From NCBI GenBank assembly GCA_003290165.1, contig QNQO01008322.1, forward strand, positions 23,654-87,653: a DNA stretch of 64,000 nucleotides, in the 5' to 3' direction. The DNA comes from Berberis thunbergii (Eukaryota; Streptophyta; Magnoliopsida; Ranunculales; Berberidaceae). Shown here one piece after another: positions 59,520-64,000 of this stretch (position 1 is the stretch's first letter; each line of letters starts with the position of its first letter). Both the position numbers and the translations under genes were made by a program. The notes under the pieces are model-generated. The model searched no databases. It was not told the origin of the DNA and worked only from the letters and a program-made list of their open reading frames with translations.

Positions 59520-60535
59520 GATGAGGAGGACGATGATGAGGAAGAACAGTCAGAGGAAAATGAGGACAATTTATCATCATCGTCTCTGAACGATGATGTG
59601 GTAATGGTGGGAATTTGTTAGTGGACTACTACTCTTCCGATGAAGAGGGCCACCAGCGTCACCACTGAAGACATTGTTAGGCCCCTCCTAGACAATTAAT
59701 GTATTTTTTGTATTTTATTTTCTAATATTTAAAATATTAATAAACATTAATATTTAATGTTTGTTTTTTGTATTTTAATATTTTTGTATTTCTAAAATTC
59801 CGATTTGTGTTTGTTAATTCATGACATTTTATTGTGAAGAAAATAAGAGAATAAGAAGAAGAAAATAATAGGGAGAAGAAGAAAAACACATAAGAGGAAA
59901 AAAGAGAAGAGAGTGAGAAAGGAGGATGAGGCTGGCGGGGTGGTGGTGCGGTTGATGGTGGCAGTTGGTGATGGTTCTTGATGGAGAAGAGAGAGATAGG
60001 AAAAGAGAGGAAGAGAGGAGAAGGATAAGAAGAATAAAATAAAAGAAAGAAAAAACAAAGAAGATAAAAAGATAAAAAAAAAGGAAGGGAGAAAAAAGAA
60101 AAAAAGAAGAGAGGGAAAAGAAAAGGTTCTTGATGATGAGGAAGAACAATCAGAGGAGGAGGACAATGAATCACCATCGTCCTCTGATGAGGACGATGAT
60201 GATGGTGGAAATTTGCTAGTGGACTACTACTCCTCCAACAAAGAGGCCGCCAATGTCACCTCTGAAGGACTTTGTTAGGCGCCTCCTAGACAATTAATGT
60301 ATTTTTTGTATTTTATTTTGTAATATTTAAAAAATATTAATGCAAATATTAGTGTTTAATGCTTGTTTTTGTGTTTTTGTATTTCAATATTTTGTATTTC
60401 TAAAATTTCAATTTCTATTTGTTAATTTATGACATTTTATTGTAAAGAAAAAGAAGAAGAAAATAAGAGGAGAGAAAAAGAAATACACATAAGAGGAAAA
60501 AGGAGAAGAAAGTGAGATAGGAAGATGAGGCTAGC
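59520..60535 (+). repeat. 598-bp tandem duplication with acidic-peptide coding remnant
   Basis: GACAATTAATGTATTTTTTG starts at 59691 and again at 60289, and the preceding and following blocks also match in order. Each copy contains a stretch readable as EEEQSEEEDN, SSDEDDDDGG and LLVDYYSS, then a stop, and a purine-rich block. The acidic stretch resembles low-complexity regions of many nuclear proteins and cannot be assigned. It ends just before the CACTA-like array, so it may be part of that element. Confidence 0.75.
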
Positions 60536-60552
60536 AGGGTGGTGGTGCACAC

Positions 60553-60960
60553 ACACCACAAATGCTTATTCATAGCGTTTCAAAAATGCTATTGTAGGAT
60601 ATTATAGGGTTTTAATAAACGCTATGTCTGCCGGAGCTATAGGTATTGGTTATTTATAGCGTTTCAGAAACGCTATTATAAGTAGACGATTATAGCATTT
60701 TTCAAGTGCTGTTGTTTACTTGTAATAGCGTTTTAAAAATGCTATGGTAAAACCTGTAATAGCATGTAAAAAATGCTATTGTTTACTTGTGATAGTCAAG
60801 AACCAATAGCATTTCGAAACGCTATTGTCTTCCTCACGTAGCATTTAACAAATGTTATTGTATTAGTTTCTATAGCGTTTTCAAGTCCCTTTTTTTCTAT
60901 AGCACTCATCAAGTGCTATCAAATGACTTTTATAACACTGATTTCTTTAACCATAGAAGA
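60553..60960. mobile_element. CACTA-like (En/Spm) subterminal repeat array
   Basis: Starting at CACCACAAATGCTTATTC, the motif TATAGCGTTT or its complement AAACGCTAT and relaxed versions (AATAGCATTT, AAATGCTAT) recur about fifteen times, often as back-to-back inverted pairs. Such short alternating motifs next to a CACTACAA-like end typify plant CACTA transposons. The terminal pentamer is CACCA rather than CACTA, and the partner end was not found, so only one terminus is called. Confidence 0.65.
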
Positions 60961-61269
60961 TAATATTGCATATATTATATGTAAAGAATCCAAATGATCC
61001 AAAAATAGATATTATCATTTCATAAATATACGAACTACCATCACGATTTGAATACAATACGATAAAAATATTATCTGAATGACAACATTTGTCTCAAAAC
61101 TACTACACTATATCTCAATGAAAATTGATCTCTTCACTCCCACAATTACATGAATTTGACATAAAGTTGCTAAACATCTCATACTTGGCACCGTGGTGAT
61201 TGTAGAAATCATAATCCCTTGTTGAGGTCAATAAAAGTACTTATAAAAGCACATTTCATGATAAGCTAT

Positions 61270-61636
61270 GATAGAATGGCTCCTAGCAGTCCAAAAAGTG
61301 CACCTGATGCACCGACTGTAATGGTTTCAAATGCAAAGTAGAAGACAAACTCCCACCAAACCCGAAAAGGATAAACAAGAGTCCTATGCGCCCTGCAAAT
61401 TCATAAACACAAAAAAGGCATGTAAGGTAAATTAAATCAAATTTAAACTTACAAGTTAATATTTGATGCTTACAAAATCCAAACTCCTATTCAAGGAGGA
61501 TGCCTATAAATAGAAGACTTGTCATATTAGCAGCCAAATGGATGATGCTAATATGAAGCCACATGCAATTAATGAGACGCCATCCTTACCTTTATCCACC
61601 ACTAATGGTTAGTTAAGAGCTCCCATTTTCACAAGC
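61270..61636 (-). pseudogene. Rhomboid-like protease pseudogene fragment, two exons
   Basis: Exon block 61636-61474 reads KMGALN, a stop, PLVV, then after a frame change [20 protein letters not shown] and FIGILLE, a stop where Gln is usual, then EFGF and a GTAAGC donor. An intron spans 61473-61393. Block 61392-61270 reads RIGLLFILFGFGGS and, after another frame change, TVGASGALFGLLGAILS and a stop. WRL...WLH...HLxxNM...EFGF.RIG...GFGGS...GASGALFG is the plant rhomboid core, with the catalytic Ser in GASG at 61302-61313; the catalytic His part is missing. Two frameshifts and at least two stops make it a pseudogene. It lies 300 bp from the CACTA-like array and may be captured. Confidence 0.85.
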
Positions 61637-64000
61637 CTACACAAATATAAAGCAACAGAAAGTAACTAAATGAATGTATATAGTTAGCTACATATGTAGT
61701 CATTTAAGATGACAACTTGAATACATTGTAGGGTATGGTTGCTTCTTTCCGGTATTCAATTTTTCTTTCAACTTCCCCAATAACTGAAATATGGATATCA
61801 TAAGAAAACATGAATACAGAATAGAGAAAGTTTATGACAAAGTATTTCAAGATCAACTGACATAATACGTAAAGTTAAATTGGGAAGACCAGAATATGCC
61901 AGATAAGGATTTACTTGAACAGAATCCTGCAAGCAAGCTTTTTTCCTGCCATCAGAAAGCATCGATAAAAGTTGAATTGTGTTTTTTCCTAGGATTATCC
62001 TTTACTGGGACTGTAACAACCTACTCTTATATCACTGCTATTGTCCCTGCGCAACCATTGGAACAGTAGGATTTCGAAAAAAATATAAGCTACCAAAATA
62101 TTTGTAACCCAAAACTGAGTGATCTTAAATGTTGGAAATTCCAGAATTTCAACCATACGATAGTATGTCCTCTGTTTACAAGCCCAAATGGCACACAGAC
62201 TTCATGAAAGTAGTATCCTGCTGTGATCATTCGGTATGCAATCCTACAAAATGTGATGAACAAACTGATAATGGCCATGGCACAAGTTTAATTGTTGCAA
62301 ATACAAATTAAACTAGCTAAACCAAAGCCTAGCTACAAATACAAATTATTACAAAGACAATTTCATTTCTACACCCTAGCACAATTTTAATTGTTGCAAG
62401 CAAGCAGCAGCAACAAGCTTCAAGCAAGCAAGCTGCAAGGCAAGCAAAATGCAAGCAAGCAGCAGGCAAGTAGCAGCAAGCTAAAAGCAAGCAGCAGAGC
62501 AACAAATCGATACTTCTTCAACACGACTATGTTTGCTTATGTTTTCTATTCAAGTCATTATCTGCCACTTGGCTAAAGGGAAACATAAATACTAAAGGGC
62601 TTGGTTTCAGCTTAGCAAGAAAACTTGCCTGCACCACAAATATGACCTGCGGCGTGATTGCACTGCTCCACTCTGCACCCGTTCCCAAAGCCATTCCCTG
62701 CCACCCTTGCAAAGCACCAAGATCTTGCTCAAAGCGCTGCTGCAATACAAACTGCAGATCTGCACCTGCATCGTGGCTGCATTTTCCACTTCCCTGCAGT
62801 ATATCCAGCTAAAAACTGACCCCAAAAATATGTCCTTACTGCATCCTAACAATGTCATTACAAACCACAGCCAAGAGACCACCAAACGCCTCAAAGAAAA
62901 CTCCAAACAGTCATCAAAACAAAGCTCAAAACCAGAGCATTCTCTGTTTTTTGTTGCAGCAAAAAACGGGGTATACATCTCTGTTTTATATACCGAAAAA
63001 GCATCGCAAATCCACCCTATAATATTCTTCTTCCTATAATATTCTTGGTGCTTTGCAACTAAAAATTATCCCAAATTCTTCTTATAATATTCTTCGTCCT
63101 ATACTCACCTAATTCCACAATGTTAATAACTACCTATTCTTTTGCGTTATATTCTAAGCATTTACTACCAAAGTATGTCAAAACATGATCCCGCAAAAAT
63201 ATGTGAGTTAGTGTAGATTACAAAAATATGTGAAATATCTAATAGAATACATAGAAAATGCCATTCATGCCATCATGGAGTTCAAGAAGCAGTCATTCAT
63301 GCATCTAACTGATAAGTGAATACATAGAAAATGTAAGCTATTCTTTAGCATAAGTAGCTCAAGGATCCTTTAATTGCTCAAGGAGCCTTTAAGCTATTCC
63401 TTTAGCAGAAAATGTAAGCCATAGCAGAAGCAGCCCAAGTGCCTTTAATTGCAAAACCATTGAAATATAAAGCAAATAAATTCTATGGTCGAGCAAACAT
63501 TTTAAGGCAAATAAGGCAGAAAATGCAGAAAATCAGGTCACTGTATGCTAATGCAGCAAAAAAAGTCAATGTTTGCATGGTCACTGTATGCTAATACAGC
63601 AAAAAAATCAGTTAGTTCATTCACCATATGTCAGCGAGGTTTATCTTGAAATTAAAAGCTACTAAGTTTTATCAAAAGAGCTACTATTGCAGACACATTA
63701 GCAAGGTGTTTATTCATACCTTTTAATCAGTCAATTCATTCACCATATGTCAGCAAGCATTGCTAGGCCAATCTCTTTTGGCAGTGAGCCAATTGAACCG
63801 TGTCATGCATGTCTGACTGGCAACAGAAAATTAAATCAAGAAGAATGCCACCATAAAATTCACAACATTCTAATTAGAGTTCACTACATGGGAACGTGAA
63901 GCTAATGTTCATTAGCTCAATCATTATCCATATGTACATGCTAGTTATAAACGACTAACGACGGAGCAACCTAGGTGAAACTGCTCCTTTCCCTTACTTC
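61637..64000. other. Intergenic sequence right of the rhomboid fragment
   Basis: No further rhomboid exons recognised. It contains a low-complexity AAGCAAGCAGCAG tract (62395-62502) and a duplicated GGTCACTGTATGCTAATGCAGCAAAAAAA segment at about 63534-63608. Open frames at 62.6-63.0 kb on both strands have no family resemblance. Confidence 0.5.
62395..62502. repeat. AAGC/AGC low-complexity repeat
   Basis: Irregular repeats of CAAGCAAGCAG, AGCAGC and GCAAGCTGCAAG over about 108 bases. The frame crossing it (Ala/Ser/Lys/Gln-rich) is a composition artefact. Confidence 0.85.

Noticed and set aside
59737..60177. Three long hydrophobic minus-strand ORFs (Phe/Ser/Leu-rich)
   Set aside because: They read the complement of a purine-rich AAGAAG/GAGAAG tract in all three frames, a typical artefact.
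62391..62576. ASSSNKLQASKLQ-type ORF
   Set aside because: It is a translation of the AAGC/AGC low-complexity repeat.

Overview
The window is nuclear DNA of a flowering plant, most likely a eudicot. The signs are GT-AG introns, the protein families present (ELMO-domain, alpha-expansin, COR413, UGT85, rhomboid), and dense nested plant transposons (Ty1/copia, Ty3/gypsy, hAT, Tourist, MULE, LINE, SINE). No species can be named from sequence alone. There is no bacterial, organellar or CRISPR-like content. All calls come from reading the sequence; no database search was run.

Layout. 1-16.45 kb is a decayed minus-strand copia element, reading gag, integrase, RT, RNase H from right to left. It was split by a 633-bp hAT MITE (TSD CTTTTGAT) and by a 10.9-kb gypsy-type element (TSD ACTTC). 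The gypsy element was itself hit by a 1.4-kb hAT. It keeps gag and protease, lacks recognisable RT and integrase, and carries a 131-bp tandem array and a long antisense coding region. 17.38-20.29 kb is a Pack-MULE-like element holding two inverted alpha-expansin fragments.

24.2-52.8 kb is the one clear host gene, a plus-strand ELMO-domain protein with ten coding exons over about 28 kb. Its introns of 8.7, 12.2 and 4.9 kb are packed with transposons. Intron 4 holds an autonomous-looking hAT with an intact 788-codon transposase and two captured COR413 exons, nested in a second hAT. Intron 5 holds MITEs, palindrome-rich repeats and a LINE remnant. Intron 7 holds an LTR-like unit with a UGT85 fragment. 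Exon 8 appears to have lost one base in an A run, which shifts the frame before the end of the ELMO domain.

52.8-64 kb is intergenic. It contains a 176-bp nearly perfect hairpin, a probable hAT, a SINE, a 598-bp tandem duplication, a CACTA-like subterminal array and a rhomboid pseudogene.

The recurring theme is transposon-linked gene fragments: expansin (MULE), COR413 (hAT), UGT85 (LTR-like unit) and rhomboid (next to a CACTA-like end). Several keep their introns, so they were copied as DNA. I found no convincing new enzymatic system. The most interesting items are the COR413-carrying hAT, the expansin inverted repeat, the hairpin element and the ELMO frameshift.
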